This document shows, in pieces, positions 43,783 to 53,002 of a stretch of 64,000 nt of DNA. The notes under the pieces were generated by a model that had not been told where the DNA came from, searched no databases, and saw nothing but the letters and a program-made list of their open reading frames with translations. The position numbers and the translations under genes were made by a program. Location: positions 496,001 to 560,000 of the forward strand of contig NZ_MZXV01000013.1 of assembly GCF_003253745.1 (NCBI RefSeq). Reading direction: 5' to 3'. Origin of the DNA: Mesorhizobium kowhaii. GTDB lineage: Bacteria; Pseudomonadota; Alphaproteobacteria; Rhizobiales; Rhizobiaceae. Every line of letters begins with the position of its first letter. Within the stretch, counting starts at the first letter, position 1.

Positions 43783-45453
43783 ATGATGCGCAATGGGGGC
43801 CAGCTTCTTGTCGAGTGCCTGATGGCGCTCGGCGCAAGCAAGAGCTTCGGCGTGCCGGGGGAAAGCTACCTGGCCGTGCTGGATGCGCTGCACGACACGG
43901 CCGGAAGACTGGACTATGTGCTGTGCCGAAATGAAGGCGGTGCTGCGTTCATGGCCTCGGCCTATGGCAAGTTGACGGGCTCTCCGGGCATCTGTTTCGT
44001 GACGCGCGGGCCGGGCGTCGCCAATGCGTCCATCGGCGTGCACACGGCCATGCAGGACAGTTCGCCGATGCTTCTGTTCGTCGGCCAGGTCGGCACCGAC
44101 ATGCGCGGCCGTGAGGCGTTTCAGGAAGTCGACTATCGCGCCGTGTTCGGCACGATGGCGAAATGGGCGGTCGAGATCGACGATGTCGAGCGCCTGCCGG
44201 AAATCGTTGCCCGGGCCTGGACGACGGCGCTCACCGGGCGGCCCGGCCCGGTGGTGATCGCCTTGCCGGAGGACATGCTGACGACGCTGACCGATGTTGC
44301 CGCACTCAGCGGACCGGCCAGGGTTTTCGAGGCCGCCGCTGATGCCGATGCCCTGGCTGAGGCCCGGTCGATGCTTGCCGCATCCCGCAGGCCGATCATC
44401 CTGATCGGCGGCGCCAACTGGTCGGCGCAAGGGCGCGCCGTGCTCCAGGCTTTCGCAGAATCCTCCGACATTCCGGTGGTCGCGGCGTTTCGCTTCCAGG
44501 ATCAGTTCGACAATGGCTCGCCAGTCTTCGTCGGCGAGGCGGGCGTCGGCATGGTTCCCCATGTCAAGAAACTGATCCGCGACGCCGACGTCATCCTGGC
44601 GATCAATGTGCGCTTTGGCGAGATGACCACGGACGGCTACACGCTGCTGTCCGTGCCCGAGCCGAAGCAGAAGTTGATCCATGTCCACGGGTCGGATCGC
44701 GAGATCGGCAAGATCTATGTGCCTTCGCTCGGCATCCATGCCGGACCGAACGCCTTCGCCAAAGCGCTGTCGCCGGTGAAGGGCGACTGGGCCGAGTGGC
44801 GGTCACAGGCGCGCCAAAGCTACGAAGGCACGTTCACGGCGCCAGCCCAGCCTGGCCCCGTCGACATGGTCGAGGTCAGCCGCTGGTTGCGCGAGACGCT
44901 GCCCGACGACGTCATCCTGACCAATGGCGCCGGCAATTTCACCGTCTGGCCAAACAAGTTCTTCAAATTCGGCCCAAAGGCACGGCTGCTTGCGCCACAA
45001 TCCGGCGCCATGGGCTACGGCCTGCCGGCGGCAATCGCGGCCAAGGTTGCGTGTCCCGGCCGCACCGTGGTCTGCTTTGCAGGCGACGGCGATTTCCAGA
45101 TGAACTGCCAGGAACTGGGAACGGCGATGCAGGCCGGCGCGCAGCCGATCGTCCTCATCCTGAACAATGGCATCTACGGCACCATCCGCGCCCATCAGGA
45201 GCGGCACTATCCGGCGCGCGTGTCGGGAACCACGATCGAAAATCCGGATTTCGTAGGCATCGCCCGGGCCTACGGCTTCCACGCCGAGCGGGTCGGCGCG
45301 ACCGTTGATTTCGCCGGCGCTTTCGGCAGGGCGCTCGCGTCGACGACCGGCGCAGTCCTGGAGCTGGATATTTCCCCGGAAGCCCTCACGCCGCGCCAGA
45401 CCCTGTCCCAGATGCGCGAAGCAGCGCTCGCTTCGCAGAAGGCCAACGTATGA
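43783..45453 (+). CDS. Thiamine diphosphate-dependent enzyme (acetolactate synthase/decarboxylase-like)
   Basis: 556 aa from the ATG at 43783 (GAAGTGG upstream). An ATG at 43690 would overlap the previous gene and add unrelated sequence. The catalytic ThDP Glu lies in NEGGAAFMASAYGKLTG (about residues 45-62), and the ThDP/Mg motif is GDGDFQMNCQELGTAMQAGAQPIVLILNN. The GSP-type loop of the family reads GPGVANASIGVHTAMQDSSPML. It could decarboxylate a 2-oxo acid (benzoylformate- or sulfopyruvate-like) or condense two. It follows a FAD hydroxyacid dehydrogenase and precedes hyuA with an ATGA overlap. Confidence 0.87.
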   Translation: MMRNGGQLLVECLMALGASKSFGVPGESYLAVLDALHDTAGRLDYVLCRNEGGAAFMASAYGKLTGSPGICFVTRGPGVANASIGVHTAMQDSSPMLLFVGQVGTDMRGREAFQEVDYRAVFGTMAKWAVEIDDVERLPEIVARAWTTALTGRPGPVVIALPEDMLTTLTDVAALSGPARVFEAAADADALAEARSMLAASRRPIILIGGANWSAQGRAVLQAFAESSDIPVVAAFRFQDQFDNGSPVFVGEAGVGMVPHVKKLIRDADVILAINVRFGEMTTDGYTLLSVPEPKQKLIHVHGSDREIGKIYVPSLGIHAGPNAFAKALSPVKGDWAEWRSQARQSYEGTFTAPAQPGPVDMVEVSRWLRETLPDDVILTNGAGNFTVWPNKFFKFGPKARLLAPQSGAMGYGLPAAIAAKVACPGRTVVCFAGDGDFQMNCQELGTAMQAGAQPIVLILNNGIYGTIRAHQERHYPARVSGTTIENPDFVGIARAYGFHAERVGATVDFAGAFGRALASTTGAVLELDISPEALTPRQTLSQMREAALASQKANV

Positions 45454-47546
45454 CCAGTACGGCAAATGACATCCGTCTCGGCGCGGATATCGGCGGCACC
45501 TTCACCGATATCGCGCTCGATGTGCGTGGCACGATCTTCTCGACCAAGATCCTGACCAACTATGCCGCGCCCGAGCAGGCGATCCTCGACGGCATCGAGA
45601 TCGTCGTGCGCGACGCCGGCATTTCGCTGGCGGACGTCGACATCGTGATCCACGGCACCACGCTGGCGACGAACGCGCTTATCGAGCGCCGTGGCGCGAA
45701 GACCGCACTGGTCACGACCGAAGGTTTTCGCGACGTGATCGAGATGCGCACGGAGAACCGCTTCGAGCAGTATGATCTGAATCTCCAACTGCCGCCGCCG
45801 CTGATCCCGCGCGAGGACCGCTTTACGGTCAAGGGCCGGATCGGAGCCCAGGGCCAGGAACTGCAGCCGCTCGACGAAGCAGCGCTGGAAGATATCGCCG
45901 GACGGATTGCGGCCGGCGGTTTCGGCTCGGTGGCGATCGGTTTCATCCACTCCTACGCCAACCCGGCTCACGAGCTCCGAGCTCGCGAAATTCTCGCCCG
46001 GAAGCTGAACATTCCGATTTCGGTCAGCGCTGAAGTATCGCCGCAGATGCGTGAGTTCGAGCGCTTCAACACGGTCTGTGCCAACGCCTATGTGCGACCG
46101 CAGATGGCGGACTATCTCGCCCGCCTGCAGATACGCCTGAAGGAAATGGGCGCCGCATGCCCGGTTTTCATGATCCATTCCGGCGGCGGCCTGATCTCGG
46201 TGGAAACCGCCTCGGAATTCCCCGTGCGGCTGGTCGAGTCCGGTCCGGCGGGCGGCGCAATCTTTGCCGCCGACATCGCCAGGCGCTTCGGCCTGGAGAA
46301 GGTCGTATCCTATGACATGGGCGGCACGACCGCCAAGATATGCCTGATCGAGGACTATGTGCCGCGCACGGCCCGGACCTTCGAGGTCGCGCGCACCTAT
46401 CGCTTCTGCAAGGGCTCCGGGATGCCGATCTCGATTCCGGTGATCGAGATGATCGAGATCGGCGCCGGCGGCGGCTCCATCGCCTGGGTAGACGCCATGG
46501 GCCGCATCCAGACCGGACCGGAAAGTGCTGGATCAGAGCCGGGCCCGGCCTGCTATGGCCGCGGCGGTAAGCGTCCGGCGATCACCGACGCCGATCTGGT
46601 GCTTGGCAAGCTCGATCCCGACAATTTCGCCGGCGGCGCCATCCGGCTCGACACGTCCGCATCCGAACTGGCCATCCTGCGCGACCTGGGCGAGCGCCTG
46701 TCGCTCGATGCCATGTCGACGGCCTTCGGCATCTGCGAGGTGGTCGACGAGAACATGGCCAATGCCGCTCGCGTCCATGCTGTCGAGAACGGCAAGAACA
46801 TTTCCGATAATTTGATGATCGCCTTCGGCGGTGCAGCACCGCTTCACGCAGCAAGGCTCTGCGAAAAACTCGGCATCGACCGGTGCATCATTCCCAAGGG
46901 CGCGGGCGTCGGCTCGGCGATCGGCTTCCTCAAGGCTCCCTTCGGCTACGAGGCTCTGGCGTCCAGGCTCACGCGGCTCTCGCAATTCAAGCCTGCCGAG
47001 GTCAACGCCTTGCTTGGCGAGCTCAAGGCGTCCGCCGAGGGCTTCGTTCGGACCGGCGCCAGCGGCACGATCGTTTGCGAAATCACTGCCTTCATGCGCT
47101 ACGCCGGCCAGGGCTGGGAGATCCCCGTGCTTTTGCCGGACAAGCCGTTCGGCGACTGTGCCGCCACCAGCCTCAAGGATCTGTTCGAGGCGAACTACCA
47201 GCGCTTCTTCGGTCGCGCCATCGAAGGGCTGGACGGGCTGGAAATCGAGATCGTCACCTGGTCGGTCAAGGCGACGGATGTTCGGCCCACCACCGCCCGG
47301 CACGATCTGACGACGGGCCACCGCACCAATGAGCCGGCCACGACCCGCGCGGTATTCGACCCGGCCAGCGGCGAGCCACGAACCTATGGCATCGTCGAAC
47401 GAGACCTGCTCCGTGCCGGCGATCGTGTAGCGGGCCCGGTGGTCATCGTCGAGCGCGAAACCTCCACCGTCGTCACCACAAGCTTCGACGCCGTTATCCA
47501 GAGCGACGGTGCCATCCTTCTGATCCGCAAAGGCAGCCAGGCATGA
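45450..47546 (+). CDS. hyuA: Hydantoinase/oxoprolinase A subunit (HyuA)
   Basis: 698 aa. The ASKHA-type phosphate-binding start RLGADIGGTFTDIALDVRG (residues 9-27), HGTTLATNALIERRGAKTALVTTEGFRDVIEMRTENRF, and the central SYDMGGTTAKICLI and EIGAGGGSIAWVD are the family hallmarks. HyuA/OplA-type subunits phosphorylate a cyclic amide or ketone using ATP so that HyuB can open it. Substrates include 5-oxoproline, hydantoins and, in acetone/acetophenone carboxylases, ketones. The stop overlaps hyuB (ATGA), giving a coupled pair. Confidence 0.9.
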   Translation: MTSTANDIRLGADIGGTFTDIALDVRGTIFSTKILTNYAAPEQAILDGIEIVVRDAGISLADVDIVIHGTTLATNALIERRGAKTALVTTEGFRDVIEMRTENRFEQYDLNLQLPPPLIPREDRFTVKGRIGAQGQELQPLDEAALEDIAGRIAAGGFGSVAIGFIHSYANPAHELRAREILARKLNIPISVSAEVSPQMREFERFNTVCANAYVRPQMADYLARLQIRLKEMGAACPVFMIHSGGGLISVETASEFPVRLVESGPAGGAIFAADIARRFGLEKVVSYDMGGTTAKICLIEDYVPRTARTFEVARTYRFCKGSGMPISIPVIEMIEIGAGGGSIAWVDAMGRIQTGPESAGSEPGPACYGRGGKRPAITDADLVLGKLDPDNFAGGAIRLDTSASELAILRDLGERLSLDAMSTAFGICEVVDENMANAARVHAVENGKNISDNLMIAFGGAAPLHAARLCEKLGIDRCIIPKGAGVGSAIGFLKAPFGYEALASRLTRLSQFKPAEVNALLGELKASAEGFVRTGASGTIVCEITAFMRYAGQGWEIPVLLPDKPFGDCAATSLKDLFEANYQRFFGRAIEGLDGLEIEIVTWSVKATDVRPTTARHDLTTGHRTNEPATTRAVFDPASGEPRTYGIVERDLLRAGDRVAGPVVIVERETSTVVTTSFDAVIQSDGAILLIRKGSQA

Positions 47547-49162
47547 GCGACATCAGTGAAATCCGCATGCAGGTCATGTGGAACCGGTTGATCTCGGTGG
47601 TCGAGGAGCAGGCGCTCACCCTGCTGCGCACGGCCTTCTCGACCTCCGTGCGCGAGTCCGGCGACCTGTCGGCGGGCGTGTTCGATCCCAGCGGCCAGAT
47701 GCTGGCACAGGCGGTCACCGGCACGCCCGGCCATGTCAACACCATGGCCGAGGCGGTGCTGCATTTCATGAACGAAATCCCGCGCGACAATATGTTCGAG
47801 GCCGATACCTACGTCACCAACGATCCCTGGCTGGGCACCGGCCACCTGCATGACATCACCATGGTGTCGCCGTCGTTTCTGAACGGCGAACTCGTGGCAT
47901 TCTTCGCTTGTACTGCCCATGTCGTCGATGTCGGCGGGCGCGGCTTTGGCGCCGACGCCAAGTCTGTCTACGAGGAAGGCATCCAGATCCCGATCATGAA
48001 GTTCGCGGAGAAGGGCAAGGTCAATCTCGACCTCGTCAGGATCCTGCGTGCCAATGTCCGCGAGCCGAACCAGGTCGTCGGCGATTTCTACTCGCTCGCC
48101 GCCTGCAACGAAGTCGGGCACCGGCGCCTGGTCGACATGATGAAGGAGATCGGCCTGACGTCTCTCGACGGGCTTGGCGACTTCATCTTCTCGCGAACCC
48201 GCGACGCCATGGCCGAACGCATCAAGGCACTGCCGAAGGGAAGCTGGTCCAACGAGCTGGTGACCGACGGCTACGACAAGCCGGTGAAGCTCGCGGCAGC
48301 TGTTACGGTTCGCGAGGACTGTGTCGAAGTCGATTTCACCGGCACCGACCCGATGAGCCGGTGGGGCATCAACTGCCCGATCATCTACAGCAAGGCCTAT
48401 GCCTGCTACGCCCTGAAATGCGTGGTGGCGCCCGACATCCCGAACAATGCGGCCTCGCTTGCCTTCTTCACCGTGTCGTCGCCGGTCAATATCCTGAACG
48501 CGGTGCGGCCGGCGCCCGTGGCGCTGCGGCACATCTTCGGCCACATGGTCCCGGACCTCGTGCTGGGAGCGATTTCCAAGGCGTTGCCCGGGACGATCCT
48601 GTCGGAAGGTGCCGGCGCGCTGTGGAACATCCACATCTCGGTGCGGCCGGCCGCTGGCGGTCTGGGCCGTCGCGCCGAAGTGCTGATGTTCAACTCCGGC
48701 GGCATGGGCGCGCGGCCCGGCCTCGACGGGCTGTCGGCGACGGCCTTCCCCTCCGGCGTGCACACGATGCCGATCGAGGCGACGGAACATACCGGTCCGA
48801 TCGTCATCTGGCGCAAGGAGCTGCGCCCCAATTCCGGCGGCGACGGCGAATTCCGTGGTGGTCTGGGGCAGGTTATCGAGATCGCCGCGACCGAAGGCCA
48901 CGAGTTCGACTTCTCGGCCATGTTCGACCGCGTCAATCATCCTGCCCACGGGCGCAACGGTGGAAAGGCCGGCGTCGCGGGCGTGGTCAGGCTGGACGAT
49001 GGCACGCAGATGCGGCCCAAGGGCTGGCAGCATGTACCGGCCGGCCGCCGGTTGATACTGGAATTGCCGGGCGGCGGCGGCTATGGCGATCCGGCCAAGC
49101 GTGGCGCGGAGGCGAGGGCGCAGGACCGATCCAGGGGATATGTCACGGAGGACGGCAAATGA
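47543..49162 (+). CDS. hyuB: Hydantoinase/oxoprolinase B subunit (HyuB)
   Basis: 539 aa. Hallmarks are MWNRLISVVEEQALTLLRTAFSTSVRESGDLSAGVFDPSGQMLAQAVTGTPGHVNTM at the N-terminus, DPWLGTGHLHDITMVSPSF, VDFTGTDPMSRWGINCP and a C-terminal LPGGGGYGDP. It acts with HyuA. Gamma-subunit genes needed for acetone or acetophenone carboxylase are absent, so a hydantoin- or oxoproline-type cyclic amide is more likely. It overlaps the aminotransferase gene by 4 bp. Confidence 0.9.
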   Translation: MSDISEIRMQVMWNRLISVVEEQALTLLRTAFSTSVRESGDLSAGVFDPSGQMLAQAVTGTPGHVNTMAEAVLHFMNEIPRDNMFEADTYVTNDPWLGTGHLHDITMVSPSFLNGELVAFFACTAHVVDVGGRGFGADAKSVYEEGIQIPIMKFAEKGKVNLDLVRILRANVREPNQVVGDFYSLAACNEVGHRRLVDMMKEIGLTSLDGLGDFIFSRTRDAMAERIKALPKGSWSNELVTDGYDKPVKLAAAVTVREDCVEVDFTGTDPMSRWGINCPIIYSKAYACYALKCVVAPDIPNNAASLAFFTVSSPVNILNAVRPAPVALRHIFGHMVPDLVLGAISKALPGTILSEGAGALWNIHISVRPAAGGLGRRAEVLMFNSGGMGARPGLDGLSATAFPSGVHTMPIEATEHTGPIVIWRKELRPNSGGDGEFRGGLGQVIEIAATEGHEFDFSAMFDRVNHPAHGRNGGKAGVAGVVRLDDGTQMRPKGWQHVPAGRRLILELPGGGGYGDPAKRGAEARAQDRSRGYVTEDGK

Positions 49163-50361
49163 GCTACATCTCCTCGCGCCTGTCCGTGGTCAAGCCGTCG
49201 GCTTCGATGGCCGCCTCACAGGCCGCCAAGGCGCTGCGGGCCAAGGGCGTCGACGTCATCGACCTTGGCCTTGGAGAACCGGATTTTCCGACGCCTGCCC
49301 ACATCATCGAAGCGGCGCACACGGCCGCCAAGGCGGGCCAGACCCTCTACACCGCCGCCGCCGGCACAATCGAAGTGCGCGAGGCCGTGGCCGGGAAATT
49401 CAGGCGCGAGAACGGCTTGGACTACACGGCCGACGACATCGTCGTGGCCAACGGCGCCAAGCAGATCATTTTTAACGCGCTGATGGCGACGCTCGAAAGC
49501 GGCGACGAGGTGATCCTGCCGGCGCCCTATTTCGTCTCCTACCCCGAGATGGTCAAGCTCCTGGGCGGCACGCCGGTCGTCGTCGAATGCCCGGAAGCGA
49601 CCGGGTTTAAGCTCACGCCCGAACTGCTCGAGCGGGCGATCACGCCGAAGACCAAATGGCTGTTCCTGAACATGCCGGGCAACCCGTCGGGCGCGGTCTA
49701 TTCCGAAGTGGAGTTGAAGGCTCTTGGTAATACCCTGGCCAGGCACAAGCAGGTCCTGGTGCTGTCCGACGAAATCTATGAGCACATCATTTTTGATGGT
49801 CGCGAGTTCGTGTCGTTCGGCAAGGCTTGTCCGGACCTTCGGGACCGAAGCCTGATCGTCAACGGCGTCGCCAAGGCCTATGCGATGACCGGCTGGCGTG
49901 TCGGCTACGCAGCGGGCCCGGCGCCGCTGGTCAAGGCAATGGCGACCATCCAGAGCCAGTCAGTCACTTCGGTGTGCTCGATCGCCCAGGCGGCGACGGT
50001 TGCTGCGCTGAACGGCCCGCAGGACGAGGTGGCCTGTTTCCGCCGGGCATTCGAGGCGCGCAGGAACCTGGTCGTCGATGGCATAAGGCGCATCAATGGC
50101 CTGACGCTGCCGCCGCCGGAGGGCGCCTTCTATGCCTATATCGGCTGCGCCAGCCTGATCGGCCGCAAGACACCCAAAGGCATCGTGCTCGAAGACGACA
50201 CCGCCGTTGCGACCTATCTGCTGAATGAGGGCCGCGTGGCCTCGGTACCAGGTGCCGCCTACGGACTTTCACCCTATTTCCGCATCTCCACCGCCACCAG
50301 CGAGGAGGTGCTCGCCGAAGCGATCGCGCGGATCAATGCCGCCGTCGCACAAGTGGAGTAG
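49159..50361 (+). CDS. PLP-dependent class I aminotransferase (AspC-like)
   Basis: 400 aa, fold type I. SASMAASQAAKALRAKGVDVIDLGLGEPDFPTPAHI at the N-terminus, MPGNPSGAVYS, SDEIYEHIIFDG (Asp/Tyr contacting PLP) and VNGVAKAYAMTGWRVGY with the Schiff-base Lys are all present, and FRIS near the C-terminus holds the carboxylate-binding Arg. It resembles the 1-gamma aspartate/prephenate aminotransferases of rhizobia. In this operon it may turn a 2-oxo acid product into an amino acid or the reverse. Confidence 0.9.
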   Translation: MSYISSRLSVVKPSASMAASQAAKALRAKGVDVIDLGLGEPDFPTPAHIIEAAHTAAKAGQTLYTAAAGTIEVREAVAGKFRRENGLDYTADDIVVANGAKQIIFNALMATLESGDEVILPAPYFVSYPEMVKLLGGTPVVVECPEATGFKLTPELLERAITPKTKWLFLNMPGNPSGAVYSEVELKALGNTLARHKQVLVLSDEIYEHIIFDGREFVSFGKACPDLRDRSLIVNGVAKAYAMTGWRVGYAAGPAPLVKAMATIQSQSVTSVCSIAQAATVAALNGPQDEVACFRRAFEARRNLVVDGIRRINGLTLPPPEGAFYAYIGCASLIGRKTPKGIVLEDDTAVATYLLNEGRVASVPGAAYGLSPYFRISTATSEEVLAEAIARINAAVAQVE

Positions 50362-50364
50362 ATC

Positions 50365-51177
50365 ATGCCCCATTACGAACGCATCCTGATCACCGGAGCG
50401 GCCGGCCGGCTTGGCTCGGAACTGCGAAAGGGACTGGTACCGCTGGCAAGAACGATCCGCCTGGCCGGCCGCGAACCGTTCGGCGATCTTGCCCCGCATG
50501 AGGAAGAAGCGGTCTTCGACCTCGCCGACATGGAGGCGACAATTGCCGCCACCAAGGACTGCGACGCGATCGTGCATTTCGGCGGCGCGCCGCTTGAATG
50601 CGCCTGGCAAACGATCCTGGATTCCAGTATTCGCGGCTCCTATCACATCTATGAAGGCGCGCGGAAGCATGGCGTGAAGCGCGTCATCTATGCTTCCTCA
50701 GTGCATGCCATCGGCTACCATGAAGTCGAAGCCCATATCGGCGTCGACGCGCCAGTGCGCCCCGACAGTCTCTACGGCGTGTCGAAGAACTTCGTCGAGA
50801 GCCTGAGCCGGCTCTACTGGGACAAGTTCGGCATCGAGACGGCGTGCCTGCGCATCTTCTCGTCCTTTCCCGAACCGGCCGACCGCCGCATGTTGTGGTC
50901 ATACCTTTCCTTCGCCGACTGCGTGCGCTTGGTCGAGGCTTCGCTGACCGCGCCGCGTGTCGGCCACACGATCTCCTTCGGCATCTCCGACAACAAGCTG
51001 AAGATGGTCGACAACAGCGGCGCGAACCATCTGGGGTTCATCCCGCAAGACAGTGCCGAGCCATTCCGTGCTGCCGTCGAGGCGAAAACACCCGTTCCCG
51101 ATCCGACAAAGCCATCGGTGAAGTATCTCGGCGGCTGGTTCTGCGAACTCGGCCACCCGGACGACAAGCCGGCATAA
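50365..51177 (+). CDS. NAD-dependent epimerase/dehydratase family, uronate dehydrogenase-like
   Basis: 270 aa, extended SDR. The cofactor motif is TGAAGRLGSELRKGL (about residues 10-24), the catalytic Ser is in YASSVHAIGYH and the YGVSK pair near residue 135 is intact. Length and motifs such as HFGGAPLECAWQTILDSSIRGSYHIYEGARKHGVKRVIYASS closely fit uronate dehydrogenase (about 265 aa), which oxidises galacturonate or glucuronate to an aldarolactone. It is 3 bp after the aminotransferase gene. A sugar-acid link to this operon is therefore possible, though other dehydrogenases share the fold. Confidence 0.8.
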   Translation: MPHYERILITGAAGRLGSELRKGLVPLARTIRLAGREPFGDLAPHEEEAVFDLADMEATIAATKDCDAIVHFGGAPLECAWQTILDSSIRGSYHIYEGARKHGVKRVIYASSVHAIGYHEVEAHIGVDAPVRPDSLYGVSKNFVESLSRLYWDKFGIETACLRIFSSFPEPADRRMLWSYLSFADCVRLVEASLTAPRVGHTISFGISDNKLKMVDNSGANHLGFIPQDSAEPFRAAVEAKTPVPDPTKPSVKYLGGWFCELGHPDDKPA

Positions 51178-51179
51178 AG

Positions 51180-51359
51180 GTCAAAAGCGCGTCGCGTCGA
51201 AAGGGCGACTACGTCCAATCTGTATACGCAGCCGCGGACTTGGTTGGCTATGGTGCCGGCGCTCCCCGCCGCCCCCTTTCGGCGTTGAACGCAGACAAGC
51301 GTGTCGCCCTCCGCAAAGCATTGGAGCCGCTGATCGAGTTCGAAGGCGTAACTCCTTAG
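51180..51359 (+). pseudogene. Possible C-terminal remnant of a DapA-family (dihydrodipicolinate synthase-like) aldolase
   Basis: This open stretch starts directly after the uronate-dehydrogenase-like gene, without a start codon. It encodes KGDYVQSVYAAADLVGYGAG followed by APRRPLSALNADKRVALRKA and LEPL. The pattern aromatic-G-x-G-x-x-R-x-P-L-x-x-L-x-x-x-x-R-x-x-L is what the C-terminus of DapA-type pyruvate aldolases looks like. Only about 55 residues remain. The identification is by eye. The rest of the gap to 51530 shows no gene. Confidence 0.4.
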
Positions 51360-51530
51360 GTCAATCGCGGGCGGCCAGCTTTGGGGCAAAAAAGTCATGG
51401 GCTGAACACGATCGTATTCGACAGGGGTCATCCCTTCTCAGTAGGTTCCACAGTGGGGGACATCTGGGCCTGAATTTCGCGGCTCGCTGCTCGTTCGCCG
51501 CAATGAGCTTGCAATCGACAAGGAAAAACA

Positions 51531-52571
51531 ATGCGTACGAAAGCCTCTATTCGTGTGGTCGGCTGTCATGCCGAAGGTGAAGTCGGCGACGTCATCGTCG
51601 GCGGCGTCCTGCCGCCAGCGGGCCGCACGATGATGGAAAAGATGATCACGATGGAACGGGATCACGACCATATAAGGCGGATGCTGATCTGCGAGCCACG
51701 CGGCAGCGTTGCTCGGCACGTCAATCTGCTGGTTCCATCGACGCGCGAGGATTGCGTGGCCGGGGCCATCATCATGGAGCCGACGGAATATCCTCCGATG
51801 TCCGGTTCCAACACGATCTGCGTTGCCACCGTGCTGCTCGAGACCGGCATGGTGCCGATGCAGGAGCCCGAGACGCGCTTCAAGCTCGACATGCCGGGTG
51901 GCGTCATCGAGGTGCGCGCCGAATGCCGCGACGGCAAATGCCTGTCGATCACCTTCCGCAACGCGCCCGCCTTTGTCGATCGCTTGGATGCCAGCATCGA
52001 GGTCGAGGGGCTAGGCACGCTCACGGTCGATATCGCCTATGGCGGCATGTTCTATGCGATCGTCGATGCCAAGGCGCTCGGCTTTTCGGTCGCCCCCGAC
52101 GAGGCTCGCGAACTGGCGGTGGCGGGCGAGAAGGTCCGGCGGGCGGCGCGCGAACAGCTCGATGTCGTCCATCCGGAATTCGACCATGTGCGCGGCGTGT
52201 CGATCGTGCAGTTCGCCATGCCATTCCAGGGTCCCGGCAACGTCACCCGCAACACCTGCATCGTCTCCCCGGGACGCTCGGACCGCAGCCCTACCGGAAC
52301 CGGCACCTCAGCCCGCATGGCCGTCCTCCAAGCACGGGGCTTGATGGGCGTTGGCGACGTACTGATCCATGAATCAATCATCGGTTCCCGCTTCACGGGC
52401 AAGATTGTGGAGCTGGCGGAAATCGGCACGCGCAAAGCGATCGTTCCGGAGATCACCGGCCGGGCCTGGATCACGGGCGAGCATAGCTACTATCTCGATC
52501 CGACAGATCCGTACCCTCAAGGCTACGTGCTGTCGGATACCTGGGGCACCTCTACCTCGGTGAAGCAGTAG
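51531..52571 (+). CDS. Proline racemase-family protein (trans-3-hydroxyproline dehydratase-like), both catalytic Cys replaced
   Basis: 346 aa with the two-domain proline racemase/diaminopimelate-epimerase fold. The first catalytic region reads PPMSGSNTICVATVLLETG with Ser where racemases have Cys, and the second reads RSPTGTGTSARMAVL with Thr in place of Cys. Loss of both Cys excludes a classical two-base racemase. Thr at the second site is seen in trans-3-hydroxy-L-proline dehydratases. Product would be an enamine/imine that RidA (34044) could process. It has its own 5' gap and may be separately transcribed. Confidence 0.83.
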   Translation: MRTKASIRVVGCHAEGEVGDVIVGGVLPPAGRTMMEKMITMERDHDHIRRMLICEPRGSVARHVNLLVPSTREDCVAGAIIMEPTEYPPMSGSNTICVATVLLETGMVPMQEPETRFKLDMPGGVIEVRAECRDGKCLSITFRNAPAFVDRLDASIEVEGLGTLTVDIAYGGMFYAIVDAKALGFSVAPDEARELAVAGEKVRRAAREQLDVVHPEFDHVRGVSIVQFAMPFQGPGNVTRNTCIVSPGRSDRSPTGTGTSARMAVLQARGLMGVGDVLIHESIIGSRFTGKIVELAEIGTRKAIVPEITGRAWITGEHSYYLDPTDPYPQGYVLSDTWGTSTSVKQ

Positions 52572-53002
52572 GTGCGTCTGAGGCGGTCGTTCGATCGCGC
52601 GTCCGATCAACTCGAAGAGCGGAACTGCAGACCGGCGCGTCCGCTGCCCGAAGAATTAGGAATCGCCTGAATCTATAACGGCAACATCGCCTGGCTTCTT
52701 GTGGAGCATGGACTCGAACCCCCTTTCGTCGCCAACAACCAGTGTGCGACGTAAAACCGTGGTGCCAATGATGGATGGGACGAACAGGTGAGCAAAATCA
52801 GATAGTTATTGGGGGCCGTGTGCAAAAAAACTGCACACGAAAGTTCCGCTTCTTTTCCATTTTCGTTCCTGCGATGGAGTAGCCGACGGATCCCTTGGGA
52901 CGCCGTTGAACAAGGGCGTCGACCTATCCTGCGAGGACCGTCGCCGGTGTATCCGCGATCTGCGCCCCCCGTCAGATAGCCGACGTCGTATAGGTAGTTC
53001 CC
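52572..53002. other. Intergenic stretch without a supportable gene
   Basis: This 431-bp gap separates the second catabolic cluster from the convergent ornithine cyclodeaminase gene. No open frame with family similarity, RNA gene or repeat was found. A T-loop-like string at about 52708-52730 was considered and rejected as a tRNA fragment. Confidence 0.5.

Noticed and set aside
52708..52730. On the minus strand GGGGGTTCGAGTCC looks like a tRNA T-arm, which could mark an integration site
   Set aside because: The stem bases do not pair beyond two positions, and there is no acceptor, anticodon or D-arm on either side.
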